A DNA stretch of 44,806 nucleotides from Gammaproteobacteria bacterium (GCA_029884425.1 JAOUHV010000020.1:1-44806); one strand, 5' to 3'; positions 31,537 through 40,326 are shown, numbered from the stretch's first letter. Program-made: numbers and translations. Notes: a model not told the origin generated them from the sequence alone.

Positions 31537-32181
31537 TTAGTCTAGCTTGCTCCGCAGTTGTTGCTGAATATCATCAAAATCGCGCCAGGCGCAGACCTTG
31601 GTTTGCCCCTGCATGTGGGCCAGTAGTTTATCACGGGCAAACACCAGATCTGCCTGTTGAGCGATCTGAAAATCTGACATGGAATCGCCAATGGCGATAT
31701 TGAAATCCGCCCGGTAGCTGGCCATGACCGTGGCTTTGGGCATGGCCTCGCGGGCGTCATCGTAGGGCAGAACCAGGCGCAGGTGCTCGCCGTCGATTTC
31801 AGTTCGCAGGGCGTGCACGGCGTGGATTTTGTCCAGCCAGGGCTGCAGTTTGGTCAGGATGTAAAAGTCCAGACCGCTGGAGAGAATGACCAGCGGAATA
31901 TCGCGCTGATGCAAAAACTCGACGAAGCGGTCAAAGCCCGCGTGCATGGGTTCGAGCAGGATTTGCTGGCTCATGCGCTCACGGCAGTCACTGGGCAGCA
32001 GTGCCGTCAGGTCGATCAGCGCCTGACGCAAACTGAGTTGACCAGCATCCAGTCGCGCCAGTATCGCCGGCGCTTGCTGTGGCAGCCATTGGACAAACAT
32101 GCCACGCAAGGTTTCGTTGACGGTGATGGTGCCGTCAAAATCACAGAACACCATCAGCGGACAGGTCTTGTTGTCAGTCAC
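31537..32181 (-). CDS. mtnX: 2-hydroxy-3-keto-5-methylthiopentenyl-1-P phosphatase
   Basis: MtnX is a HAD-family phosphatase that dephosphorylates the enolase product to the acireductone. The 214-aa protein starts its core with FCDFDGTIT (nucleophile and acid Asp), has the Ser/Thr motif in VILSSGLDFYI, and ends with IAIGDSMSDFQIAQQADLVFAR as motif IV. The start is GTG and overlaps the mtnW stop by eight bases. Its place between a RuBisCO-like gene and mtnB makes the assignment firm. Confidence 0.92.
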   Translation of the reverse strand: MTDNKTCPLMVFCDFDGTITVNETLRGMFVQWLPQQAPAILARLDAGQLSLRQALIDLTALLPSDCRERMSQQILLEPMHAGFDRFVEFLHQRDIPLVILSSGLDFYILTKLQPWLDKIHAVHALRTEIDGEHLRLVLPYDDAREAMPKATVMASYRADFNIAIGDSMSDFQIAQQADLVFARDKLLAHMQGQTKVCAWRDFDDIQQQLRSKLD

Positions 32182-33367
32182 CGCCCCATTTCTCCAGGGC
32201 TGTTTTCAGTTCTCGCGGGTGATCAACGGCGGCATTCAGCGGACGCTGGTGTTTGACGGCGTCCAGCGCCTGGAAGAAGGCGCGCACGCCGGCAGCAGCG
32301 CCCAGCGGGTGATCAAAAATGGCCGAGCCGGCATTAAGTGCGACGTCGTTGCCATAATCGGCCAGCGCGCGACGGGTAATGCCAGGGGTGACACCGGCTG
32401 AGGGCACGGGCAGCACTTTGCGTCGTCCGGCGGGTGGATTGCGCAGGATGTCGCGAATGCGAAACTCGCTCTGGGCGGCAAACGGCAGCGAGCCATAGTG
32501 TGCCGGCACCAGCACCGCGTCGGCTCCGCCATAGGCCATCAGGGTGCCGAGCAGTACGCTGTAGTCGATGCCGTAATCGCTGCTGCCGTCGGTGGCACCG
32601 CCAATGGCACCGGACAGCGCCGGGTGGGCAAAAATGGGCACTTCAACATCGGGATGGGCAGCCAGTGCTTCCAGTACCGAGTAGCCAAAGCACAGCACGT
32701 TGAGCAGCAGCGCATTGGCACCGGCGTCCTGCAGGCGGCGGGCAGTGTCGACGATCTGGTCGGCGCGGCCACTGATGTTGACGGCGTACAGCAGGTCTCG
32801 GCCCTGTTTTTGGCGCAATTCCTCAAGGACGCGATGACAGGCTTTGACTCGATCCAGGGTTGGCGCGGTGCGCAGGTCAAAGTTGATTTCGTCGTCCTTG
32901 ATCAAATCCAGTCCCTCGGGCGCAACCTGGGACAGCAGATCGGCATGATCCTGGGCTGACAGACCCAGGGCGGGTTTGAAAATGGCCATGATCAACGGTC
33001 GGTCGTGAACCTCGAGCTTGGCGCGTATACCCTCAATGCCGAATTTGGCGCCGGTGCCGTAGTCGTCGGGCAACTCAATGGCCATGACGCGGGCGGGGCC
33101 GGCCAGGCTGAATTTGCCAAAAATCATGGTCAGCAGGCTGGCGATGTCGTTTTCGGTATTAATGCGTGGAAAACCAATGCGGGCAATATGACTGCCGTCG
33201 GCCTGTGGCTGGATGTCCAGCACCTGGGCGGTGTGGGCGGCCATGGCCTGGGCGCGGTGCGAAAATTCCGCACCCCATGAGCCAACGGTTTGGCCAATGG
33301 CAATGACCTTCGCCAGTTTGGCAGCGTCGGCACCGGCTGGAAAACGATAACTGACTGTAATCATCAT
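32174..33367 (-). CDS. mtnW: RuBisCO-like protein, probable DK-MTP-1-P enolase
   Basis: This form IV RuBisCO-like protein of 397 aa most likely tautomerises 2,3-diketo-5-methylthiopentyl-1-phosphate. The metal site is kept: LIKDDEINFD holds the Lys that is carbamylated in RuBisCO plus the Asp-Glu ligands. The first active-site lysine is kept in FKPALGLS, but the second lysine of the K-P-K motif is Ala, which rules out carboxylase activity. The phosphate-binding end is altered (ALNAGSAIFDHP). AGGAG precedes the ATG. Neighbours mtnD, mtnX and mtnB place it in methionine salvage; the exact RLP clade is not determined. Confidence 0.85.
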   Translation of the reverse strand: MMITVSYRFPAGADAAKLAKVIAIGQTVGSWGAEFSHRAQAMAAHTAQVLDIQPQADGSHIARIGFPRINTENDIASLLTMIFGKFSLAGPARVMAIELPDDYGTGAKFGIEGIRAKLEVHDRPLIMAIFKPALGLSAQDHADLLSQVAPEGLDLIKDDEINFDLRTAPTLDRVKACHRVLEELRQKQGRDLLYAVNISGRADQIVDTARRLQDAGANALLLNVLCFGYSVLEALAAHPDVEVPIFAHPALSGAIGGATDGSSDYGIDYSVLLGTLMAYGGADAVLVPAHYGSLPFAAQSEFRIRDILRNPPAGRRKVLPVPSAGVTPGITRRALADYGNDVALNAGSAIFDHPLGAAAGVRAFFQALDAVKHQRPLNAAVDHPRELKTALEKWGGD

Positions 33368-33387
33368 ATTGCTCCTAATCGGTAGCG

Positions 33388-33413
33388 ATTAAAAAAGGCC
33401 CCGCAGGGCCTTT
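33388..33413 (-). terminator. Hairpin with T-tract between mtnD and mtnW
   Basis: The stem 33394-33401 with 33406-33413 has a 4-nt loop and, on the minus strand, a T-tract that extends the stem. It lies directly after the mtnD stop and 20 bases before the mtnW ribosome site. It should terminate or attenuate transcripts coming from mtnD. Confidence 0.8.
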
Positions 33414-33415
33414 GC

Positions 33416-33991
33416 TTAATCTGCTGTGGCGGCGCTCCAGGGGAGGGTCTCGGGAGTAAACTGAATCTGTCGCTGGGTATATTCGGGTACCCAACCGCTG
33501 GTGTCGATGAAATAACGCACGGCTTTGATTCGACTGGAATCGCCCAGGGTGAACCAGTGCTCGGCGTTGGCGGGGACGTTGATGTAGTCACCGGCGTTAA
33601 CCTCGACCAGGAATTGTTCGCCATCGGCAGTGACAAAACCAAAATAGCCCTTGCCGGCGAGGATGTAGCGCACTTCATCGTCCGCGTGGGTGTGGATGCT
33701 CTCAAACTTGGCCAGCAGATCGGATAGGCCGGGAATGTCTTCGTGCAGCACGATCATGTCGCGGGTGGTGTAACCCAGTTCGTCCTTGAGCTGATCAAAG
33801 TAGTGATTGACCGATTGCAGCAGGCTGGTTTTTTGGCTGTCATCCAGGGCTTTGGCCGCCAGTAATGACTGGCTGTCGGTATCGGTTGGGACTGGCCAGT
33901 AACGCAAACTGACATTCAGCGGCGCCAGGGTGGCTTGAATTTGTTTTAGGTCGTGGATCTGGCGACCGTCGGTAAAAATGATGCGAGCCAT
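33416..33991 (-). CDS. mtnD: Acireductone dioxygenase
   Basis: MtnD is a cupin dioxygenase that cleaves acireductone to formate and the 2-keto precursor of methionine (iron form), or to an off-pathway product with CO (nickel form). The 191-aa protein has the metal ligands H-x-H-x3-E in IHTHADDEVRYIL and the later His in PANAEHWFTLG. GGAGAG precedes the ATG. A strong hairpin follows the stop, so it may be expressed at a higher level than mtnW, mtnX and mtnB. Confidence 0.94.
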   Translation of the reverse strand: MARIIFTDGRQIHDLKQIQATLAPLNVSLRYWPVPTDTDSQSLLAAKALDDSQKTSLLQSVNHYFDQLKDELGYTTRDMIVLHEDIPGLSDLLAKFESIHTHADDEVRYILAGKGYFGFVTADGEQFLVEVNAGDYINVPANAEHWFTLGDSSRIKAVRYFIDTSGWVPEYTQRQIQFTPETLPWSAATAD

Positions 33992-34173
33992 TGTCTCTCC
34001 TTCAGGAATGCGCGTTGATGTTCACGGCAACAGGCTGTCGAAGCGCAGATTTTATCACAGCGCCGGTGGATTTGTTCGAGGGCGGCGGAATGCCCGTCCC
34101 TCAATCCGAGAGGATTCTGTATACCATAGTTGCGGGCTTGTGTACTTGTTGTTGACCGTAAAATTGTGGTGAA

Positions 34174-35523
34174 TCAGGCGAGAAAAATAGAGGCAAGCCC
34201 CAGGAACGCAAAAAAGCCAACCACGTCTGTCACTGTGGTGAGGATGACGCTGCCGGCCAGCGCCGGATCGGCACCATAGCGGATCAGCATCAACGGGATG
34301 GTGGCACCGGCGAGGGCGGCGACGATCAGGTTGGTGATGATTGCAAAGGCGATGATGGCGCCAAGGGAGACGCTGCTAAACCACAGCGCCGACAGCACGC
34401 CGATCACGATGGCCCAAATGATGCCGTTGACCGCACCCACCGCCAGCTCTTTGCGCAGCAGGATGCGGGAGTTGGTCTTGCCGATCTTGCCCAAGGCGAG
34501 GCCACGGGTAACCAGGGTGAGCGTCTGGCTGCCGGCGATGCCGCCCATGCTGGCGACGATGGGCATGAGTATCGCCAGGGCGACCAGATTTTCGATGGTG
34601 GCGTCGAACAGGCTGATGACCCAGGACGCCAGTAATGCAGTGAGCAGGTTGATCCCCAGCCAGACGGTACGGCGTTGGGCGCTGCGAACCACCGGCGCAA
34701 ACATGTCGGTTTCTTCGTCCAGACCGGCCGAACTCATGTAGGTATGGTCGGCTTCTTCGAGGATAACGTCGACCACGTCGTCGATGGTGATCCGGCCCAG
34801 TACCCGCTGCTGGCTGTCGACCACCGGTGCCGAGACCAGGTTGCGGCGGGCGAACAGATCGGCAACATCATGGGTGGTGGCGCTGGCGAGGATCGCGGGG
34901 ACATCCCGCAGCATGGCGTCCTTGACCTCCGTGTCCGGGTCCAGGGTCACCAGTGCAACCAGTGGCAGGATGCCAAGCAGTACGCCATCACGATCCACGA
35001 CGACCAGCGAGTCAGTGTTTTCCGGCAGTTTGCCGCGGGTGCGGGTGTAGCGCTGTACCACTTCCAGGGTCACGTCCGGGCGCACGGTGACCGCGTCGAT
35101 GTTCATCAGGCCGCCTGCGGTATCCTCGGAAAATTGCAGTACCGCTTCCAGGCGATTGCGGTTCTGCTCGTCCATGGACTGCAGCAGTTCGTTAATGACG
35201 GTTTCCGGCAAGTCGGGAAGAATGTCCGCCAGGTCGTCGGTGTCGAGTTTCTCGGTGGCGGCGAGCAGCTCTTCCTTGGCCATGTCGCCAATGAACAGTG
35301 CGCGGATTTCGTCATTAACGTAAGTGAGAATATCGCCATCAAGCGATGGGTCGACCAGTTCCCAGGCCCGCACGCGATGCTCGCGCGGCAGAGCTTCAAG
35401 CAGGTGGGCAATTTCAGCCGGGTGCAGGCTGTTGAGCAGAACGCCGGCGTCGGTGACATTGTCCTGCTGTAGCCAGCGGCTGATTTGCTGCAAGTGGTCG
35501 GCGATTTGATCCGTAGCCTGCAT
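34174..35523 (-). CDS. mgtE: MgtE-type magnesium transporter
   Basis: This 449-aa protein has the MgtE layout: a helical N-domain (LLNSLHPAEIAHLLEALPREHRVRAWEL), two CBS domains (from about residue 140, LVVVDRDGVLLGILPLVAL and APVVDSQQRVLGRITIDDVVDVI), the plug helix, and five membrane helices with the pore motif in GGIAGSQTLTLVTRGLALG. It is predicted to be a Mg2+-gated Mg2+ channel of the inner membrane. It is 31 bases downstream of the HPr gene on the same strand and ends the long kds-lpt-rpoN-pts block. Confidence 0.93.
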   Translation of the reverse strand: MQATDQIADHLQQISRWLQQDNVTDAGVLLNSLHPAEIAHLLEALPREHRVRAWELVDPSLDGDILTYVNDEIRALFIGDMAKEELLAATEKLDTDDLADILPDLPETVINELLQSMDEQNRNRLEAVLQFSEDTAGGLMNIDAVTVRPDVTLEVVQRYTRTRGKLPENTDSLVVVDRDGVLLGILPLVALVTLDPDTEVKDAMLRDVPAILASATTHDVADLFARRNLVSAPVVDSQQRVLGRITIDDVVDVILEEADHTYMSSAGLDEETDMFAPVVRSAQRRTVWLGINLLTALLASWVISLFDATIENLVALAILMPIVASMGGIAGSQTLTLVTRGLALGKIGKTNSRILLRKELAVGAVNGIIWAIVIGVLSALWFSSVSLGAIIAFAIITNLIVAALAGATIPLMLIRYGADPALAGSVILTTVTDVVGFFAFLGLASIFLA

Positions 35524-35554
35524 GGCCTGTCCTGTTGATGGGGGTGGTGACGAG

Positions 35555-35824
35555 TTATTCGTCTTCGTTGAAACGACGGTTGATGAGTTCTTTCAGTGCG
35601 GCTAATGCCGCATCGGCGTCATCGCCCTCGGCGCGCACGCTGATTTGACTGCCTTTGCCGGCGGCGAGCATCATGATGCCCATGATGCTTTTGCCGTTGG
35701 CGCAACGATCGTCCTTGCACAGCAGAATATCCGCCTGAAAAGCGCTGGCGGTGGCGACGAATTTGGCGGCCGCGCGGGCATGCAGACCTAGTTTGTTGAT
35801 GATTTCCAAGTGCATTTCAGGCAT
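35555..35824 (-). CDS. HPr-family phosphocarrier protein
   Basis: This 89-aa HPr/NPr protein has both regulatory sites in canonical positions: His15 (NKLGLHARAAAKF), phosphorylated by Enzyme I, and Ser46 (ANGKSIMGIMML), the target of HPr kinase. The start is three bases after the EIIA stop. The intact Ser46 region fits the hprK gene in the same cluster. Because no sugar permease or Enzyme I gene is adjacent, it is probably a regulatory carrier (ptsH/ptsO-like). Confidence 0.93.
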   Translation of the reverse strand: MPEMHLEIINKLGLHARAAAKFVATASAFQADILLCKDDRCANGKSIMGIMMLAAGKGSQISVRAEGDDADAALAALKELINRRFNEDE

Positions 35825-35827
35825 GGA

Positions 35828-36226
35828 TTATCTCTGTGGCTCGGGGCTGGCGAGTATGCCTTCGCGGCCGCCGCTCAAGGCTTTGGCAACCAGTTCGCTC
35901 AAGGTTAAGTGCGGGTAGTTTAACACGCGGATCAACATCGGCAGGTTTATTCCCGCCACCACAACGCAGCGACCTAGGGTCTGCAGCGCGCAGGCAATGT
36001 TGCTGGGCGTGGAGCCAAAAATGTCGGTCATGATCAGCACGCCATCGCCGGTTTGCAATTTGCGCCAGTGTTCTTTGGCAGAGGCTGTGATTTTATCGAT
36101 GTCGCAATCGCAGGCGACGTTGATGACCGCCGCATCCAGCGGGCAAAAACTTAGGGTGTTGATGGCGGTATCCAGTAGCGCCTGACCAACGTGTTCGTGG
36201 GTGATAATCAATATGCCGACGGCCAT
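35828..36226 (-). CDS. PTS EIIA component, mannose family
   Basis: This 132-aa protein is a stand-alone EIIA of the mannose/fructose family. His10 in IITHEHVG is the phosphorylation site, and DGVLIMTDIFGSTPSNIAC is the family core motif. No EIIB, EIIC or EIID partner is visible, so a regulatory rather than transport role is likely. It lies between rapZ (three bases apart) and the HPr gene. Confidence 0.92.
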   Translation of the reverse strand: MAVGILIITHEHVGQALLDTAINTLSFCPLDAAVINVACDCDIDKITASAKEHWRKLQTGDGVLIMTDIFGSTPSNIACALQTLGRCVVVAGINLPMLIRVLNYPHLTLSELVAKALSGGREGILASPEPQR

Positions 36227-36229
36227 GAT

Positions 36230-37081
36230 TTACAAATCCCGGTTACGACTGAGCACAAGACCGCGTGGCGCAAAATGCGCTCTGAGCCGTTCGGTCATGT
36301 ACACCGAGCGATGATGGCCGCCGGTGCAGCCAATGGCAATGGTCAAATAGGTGCGACTGCCGGCCTCAAACGTAGGAATCCAGCGTTCGAGAAACGTGCG
36401 GATGTCGTCGTACATCTGCTGTACGTCGTCATGCTTTTCGAGAAAATCCTTGATCGGTTGCTGCAAGCCGTTGAACGAACGTAGCTCCGGGTCCCAATAG
36501 GGATTGGGCAGACAGCGGACATCGAATACCAGATCGGCATCGACTGGAACGCCGTGCTTGAAACCAAACGACTGGAACATGATGGACATGTCGTGCGAGC
36601 TGCGGTTGGCGACGCGCTGTTTGATGAGCGCACGTAAATCGTGCAGGCTGGTCTGGGTGGTATCCAGATACAGGCTGGCTTCTTCGGAGACAATTTGCAG
36701 CAGTTGGCGTTCCTGGGCGATGGCTTCGGGCAGGCCGGTGGCATCGCTGGTCAGTGGGTGCTTGCGGCGGGTTTCGCTGAAGCGACGCAGCAAAATGTGA
36801 TCGTCGGCATCCAGATAGATGACTTCCACATCCACGCCAGTGTCACGCAGTTCTTGCACGATACGCGGAAAATGTTTGAGTTCGTTGTGGCGGTTGCGGG
36901 CGTCGATGCTAATTGCCGCGTGGGAGTAGCACACGTCGGTGTTGTCGCACATGGAATTGGCAAACTGCGGCAGCAAGGTGATGGGCAGGTTGTCGATGGC
37001 GTAATAGCGCAAATCTTCCAGTACGTGCAGTACGGTGCTTTTTCCAGACCCTGACAGGCCGCTGACGATCACCAGTTTCAT
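36230..37081 (-). CDS. rapZ: RNase adapter protein RapZ
   Basis: RapZ binds nucleotides and, in E. coli, guides RNase E to the GlmZ small RNA to control glucosamine-6-phosphate synthase. The 283-aa product has Walker A GLSGSGKS (8-15) and the conserved C-terminal RNA-binding domain (SFGFKHGVPVDADLVFDVRCLPNPY and TIAIGCTGGHHRSVYM). The ATG at 37081 overlaps the hprK stop as ATGA, so the longer frame upstream is not used. Confidence 0.94.
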   Translation of the reverse strand: MKLVIVSGLSGSGKSTVLHVLEDLRYYAIDNLPITLLPQFANSMCDNTDVCYSHAAISIDARNRHNELKHFPRIVQELRDTGVDVEVIYLDADDHILLRRFSETRRKHPLTSDATGLPEAIAQERQLLQIVSEEASLYLDTTQTSLHDLRALIKQRVANRSSHDMSIMFQSFGFKHGVPVDADLVFDVRCLPNPYWDPELRSFNGLQQPIKDFLEKHDDVQQMYDDIRTFLERWIPTFEAGSRTYLTIAIGCTGGHHRSVYMTERLRAHFAPRGLVLSRNRDL

Positions 37082-37950
37082 AGTGTGCGCACTATCTCCC
37101 CGCTTGCTGCGTTGCCGACATCGGCATGCAGCGTTAAGTTTTCCGCCAATGACACCTGGCGTTGATTGACCTTTGTGGCAAATTCTTCCACCAGCTCGCA
37201 AGCCTCTGGAATATCGGCCTGCAGTTCGAGCAGCGGAAAGGATTGCGTGCCCAGTTTGATCATGGACCCCGGCGGCGCAATCGGGCGCTTATGCTGCGCT
37301 ATCCGAATGATAGCGTCAAGCGTTTGCGCGACAGGTCGTTGTGCGATGGAAAACGCCTTGGCCAGATCAATAAATCCCTGTTGGCGCAGATGCAGCCATT
37401 GAATGCGTCTGCGCGCGGTGCCGTGCCCTCTTAGTCCAAGCCCATCATTATAAAAATAGACACTGTCGTCAGCGATGATGGCATGGCCGCGCTGCAACAG
37501 TTGAAGGCTGAGGCTGGATTTGCCGCAGCCGGGTTCGCCCAGTATCAGTATGCCTCGTCCGTGGATGCGCAGAAAATTACCGTGGACGTACAATCGCGGT
37601 GCGCATCGCCAGGCCAGGGTTTGCGTGATACGAGTTATCAACTGCTGCGTGGGCATGCTGGCGCGGAAAACCGGCGGCAGCATCTGTGCCAGTGCAGTGG
37701 GAGGTTCGCCGCAGATTATCAGGGCAATGGTTGTGGTCGGGATTGGCTTGATGTCTGCGGAATATTGTTCGCTATCCAGCACCAATAGTGGGCCGACATG
37801 GCTGGCTGCAAATGGTGGTTCGAATGTGATGCTGTTTAGTGTAAGCGGGGCGGAATTGAGCGGTTGTAATTGCAGCTCGCGCTGGAGCTGTCGCAATAGC
37901 GATGCGGCGCTGACTGGCCGCGCCGCTATTGTGACTGTTTGGGTGCCCAA
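37078..37950 (-). CDS. hprK: Divergent HPr kinase/phosphorylase
   Basis: HprK phosphorylates Ser46 of HPr and can reverse it. The protein of about 290 aa keeps Walker A GEPGCGKS (138-145), the upstream His (His123 in YVHGN) and the double Asp of IIADD (161-162). The signature after it, L-E-V-R-G-x-G in typical enzymes, is changed to WLHLRQQGF, and the C-terminal G-R-N loop is not evident. It may therefore be a kinase with altered phosphorylase activity. The start is uncertain: a TTG at 37950 overlaps ptsN by 25 bases with no clear ribosome site. Confidence 0.82.
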   Translation of the reverse strand: MGTQTVTIAARPVSAASLLRQLQRELQLQPLNSAPLTLNSITFEPPFAASHVGPLLVLDSEQYSADIKPIPTTTIALIICGEPPTALAQMLPPVFRASMPTQQLITRITQTLAWRCAPRLYVHGNFLRIHGRGILILGEPGCGKSSLSLQLLQRGHAIIADDSVYFYNDGLGLRGHGTARRRIQWLHLRQQGFIDLAKAFSIAQRPVAQTLDAIIRIAQHKRPIAPPGSMIKLGTQSFPLLELQADIPEACELVEEFATKVNQRQVSLAENLTLHADVGNAASGEIVRTL

Positions 37951-38393
37951 TGGGTTAACAGGGTGTAGAGCTCGTCACTGCTGTGAGCGCTGCGAAGCTG
38001 CTGACGGAACTGCTCATCACGACACATTTCCGACAATGCGGCCAGAATCTGCAGGTGTTCCTGAGTGGATTCGGGTGGCACTACCAAGGCGAACAGCAGG
38101 TCGACCGGCTGGTTGTCGGGGGCATCATAGTCGATGCCTTCCTTTAGCTGGGCAAAAGCCAGCAGCGTTTTGTCGCTGGCTTTGAGGCGGCCATGCGGGA
38201 TGGCCACCCCTTTGCCCAAGCCGGTACTGCCGAGGCGTTCGCGGTTGATCAGGCTTTCAAACACTTCCTGTTGATTGATGTCGGGCTCGTTGCTGGCGAT
38301 CAACTCGCTGAGTTGCTCCAACACTCGTTTTTTACTGCCGGAGAGAATGTCACAGGCAATACGGTCCCGCACTAACAAATCGGAAAGTTGCAT
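37926..38393 (-). CDS. ptsN: Nitrogen PTS EIIA (PtsN)
   Basis: PtsN is the regulatory EIIA of the nitrogen PTS, which affects potassium transport, sensor kinases and stress responses. The 155-aa protein has the phospho-accepting His67 in GVAIPHGRL and the family segments LINRERLGSTGLG and DLLFALVVPPESTQEHLQILAALSEM. It follows hpf by 42 bases and overlaps hprK. Confidence 0.94.
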   Translation of the reverse strand: MQLSDLLVRDRIACDILSGSKKRVLEQLSELIASNEPDINQQEVFESLINRERLGSTGLGKGVAIPHGRLKASDKTLLAFAQLKEGIDYDAPDNQPVDLLFALVVPPESTQEHLQILAALSEMCRDEQFRQQLRSAHSSDELYTLLTHWAPKQSQ

Positions 38394-38435
38394 AGCTTTG
38401 TCTCTAACCTAAAAACCACACGACCGCTGCGCGGA

Positions 38436-38756
38436 TTACTCTCCGGCGGCGGCGTTGGGTGCTGCACCGCGATGAGACTGAATTTTCTCTTTGTGCTTGA
38501 GAATCTGGCGATCCAGCTTGTCAGCCAGTGCATCAATGGCGGCATACAAATTTTCGTCGGTTGAGCTGGCGAACAGTTTGTTGTTGGCAACCAGAATGGA
38601 AGCCTCTGCTTTCTGCACTTGCTTTTCAACGCTCAAAATAACGTGGATGTCGGTGACGCGATCGAAGTGGCGGGTCAACTTTTCCAGTTTCTCTTGTACA
38701 TAGCTGCGGATAGAATCAGTGATTTCCACATGGTGGCCGGACAAGTCAATTCTCAT
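38436..38756 (-). CDS. hpf: Ribosome hibernation promoting factor, short form
   Basis: HPF binds the small ribosomal subunit in stationary phase and promotes 100S dimers. The 106-aa protein is the short gammaproteobacterial type: MRIDLSGHHVEITDSIRSYVQEKLEKLTRHF at the start, then KAEASILVANNKLFA and DLYAAIDALADKLDRQILKHKEK-like helix, without the long-form C-domain. It lies between rpoN and ptsN, the standard order. Confidence 0.95.
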   Translation of the reverse strand: MRIDLSGHHVEITDSIRSYVQEKLEKLTRHFDRVTDIHVILSVEKQVQKAEASILVANNKLFASSTDENLYAAIDALADKLDRQILKHKEKIQSHRGAAPNAAAGE

Positions 38757-38775
38757 ATCAATACTCCAATCGTGC

Positions 38776-40257
38776 TTATGCTAGTCGTTTACGTTCATTG
38801 GATGGCGGGATGACCAGCGCGTCGCGGTATTTTGCCACGGTGCGGCGGGCGACATTGATTCCCTGATCCGACAGAATTTTTGCGATTTTGCTGTCGCTGA
38901 GGGGCTTTCTGGGGTCCTCGGCGGCAACCATTTTCTTGATCAGTGCGCGAATGGCGGTGGACGAACATTCTCCACCACTGGCGGTACTGACATGGCTGGA
39001 GAAGAAATACTTCAGCTCGAAAATGCCTCGCGGGGTATGCATGTACTTTTTGTTGGTGATGCGCGAAATGGTGGATTCGTGCATGCCAACGGCTTCGGCA
39101 ACATCATGCAGTACCAAGGCTTTCATGCCTTCTTCGCCCTGTTCGAGGAAGCCTTGCTGGCGTTCGACGATGCAGGTGGCGACTTTCATCAGGGTCTCGT
39201 TACGGCTTTGCAGGCTCTTGATTAGCCAACGCGCTTCTTGCAACTGACCCTGCATGTAGGTGTTGTCTGCGCTGCGATTGGCGCGCTGAATCAGGCTGGC
39301 GTACATCGAATTGATGTTCAGCCGTGGCGTGGCATCCGGATTGAGTGATACGTGCCAAGAACCATTGATCTTACGGACATAAACGTCGGGAACGATATAT
39401 TCGGCCTGCCCTGATGCCACCAGGTTGCCGGGGCGGGGATTGAGGCCGTGAATGAATTTGACGACTTCACGCAGCTCATCCTCGTTAAGTTTGAGTTTGC
39501 GTTTGAGTTGTGCAAAATCACGTTCCGCCAGCAGCTCGAAATGGCTGGTCACCATGGCCTTGGCTTCCTGGTACCACGGAATTTCAGGGTCGAGCTGGGA
39601 AATTTGAATCAACAGGCATTCGCGCAAGTCGCGTGCGGCCACGCCGGGTGGATCAAAGTTCTGCACGCAACGTAGCACCGCTTCGACTTCTTCAATGTCG
39701 ATTTCCAGTTCGTCTTTTAGCGATTCCCAAATGGCTTGCACGGTGTCGCCCAGGTAGCCGTCATCACTGACCGAGTCAATGATGGAGGTGGCTATGGCTT
39801 GATCGATTTCGGTCATGGGCGTCAGGCGCATTTGCCACAGCAAATGATCCTGCAGGGATTCCTGCTCGCAATTGCGGCTGTCAATGTCGCGGTCATCTTC
39901 ATCGTTGAAGGAGCCGCTGCTATTGGAGTAGTTGGTGGGTTCGTAGGTGTCTTCCCAGGAGCTGTCGACGGGCAAGTCGTTGGGAATTTCATCAACTTTC
40001 AGATCAACCGTGGTTTCCTGGAAGTCGCGATCATCGGTGTTGGTGTTGCCCTCGGCGGCGCGGGTTTCTGCCTCGGTATGGGCATGTTCGCGTTGCTCGC
40101 CATCTTCGATCAATTCCAGCATTGGATTGCTTTCCAACGCATCCTGGATTTCCGATTTAAGCTCGAGCGTCGACAGTTGCAGGAGGCGGATAGCCTGCTG
40201 TAACTGCGGTGTCATCGTGAGATGTTGACCTAGACGAAGTTGGAGAGATTGTTTCAC
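38776..40257 (-). CDS. rpoN: RNA polymerase sigma-54 factor
   Basis: RpoN directs transcription from -24/-12 promoters with enhancer-binding activators. The 493-aa product has the Gln-rich region I ([28 protein letters not shown]), an acidic region II (about 50-115), the core-binding domain, and the RpoN box [10 protein letters not shown] (470-479). The start is a GTG that gives the conserved N-terminus. It lies between lptB and hpf. Confidence 0.97.
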   Translation of the reverse strand: MKQSLQLRLGQHLTMTPQLQQAIRLLQLSTLELKSEIQDALESNPMLELIEDGEQREHAHTEAETRAAEGNTNTDDRDFQETTVDLKVDEIPNDLPVDSSWEDTYEPTNYSNSSGSFNDEDDRDIDSRNCEQESLQDHLLWQMRLTPMTEIDQAIATSIIDSVSDDGYLGDTVQAIWESLKDELEIDIEEVEAVLRCVQNFDPPGVAARDLRECLLIQISQLDPEIPWYQEAKAMVTSHFELLAERDFAQLKRKLKLNEDELREVVKFIHGLNPRPGNLVASGQAEYIVPDVYVRKINGSWHVSLNPDATPRLNINSMYASLIQRANRSADNTYMQGQLQEARWLIKSLQSRNETLMKVATCIVERQQGFLEQGEEGMKALVLHDVAEAVGMHESTISRITNKKYMHTPRGIFELKYFFSSHVSTASGGECSSTAIRALIKKMVAAEDPRKPLSDSKIAKILSDQGINVARRTVAKYRDALVIPPSNERKRLA

Positions 40258-40320
40258 TACAAACTGCTCTCTGTTCCCTGATAGTTATAATGGAAAAACA
40301 TCGTTTTTCGTTTAGTACCG

Positions 40321-40326
40321 ATTATA
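40321..40326 (-). promoter_or_regulatory. Candidate -10 box upstream of rpoN
   Basis: On the minus strand a TATAAT lies 64 bases before the rpoN start in the 123-bp gap after lptB. A good -35 box is not seen. It could give rpoN, hpf and the pts genes a promoter separate from the lpt genes. Confidence 0.35.

Noticed and set aside
33992-34173. SAM riboswitch upstream of mtnD
   Set aside because: I looked for a SAM-type leader because of the methionine pathway but could not identify conserved core elements or a leader terminator in these 180 bases.
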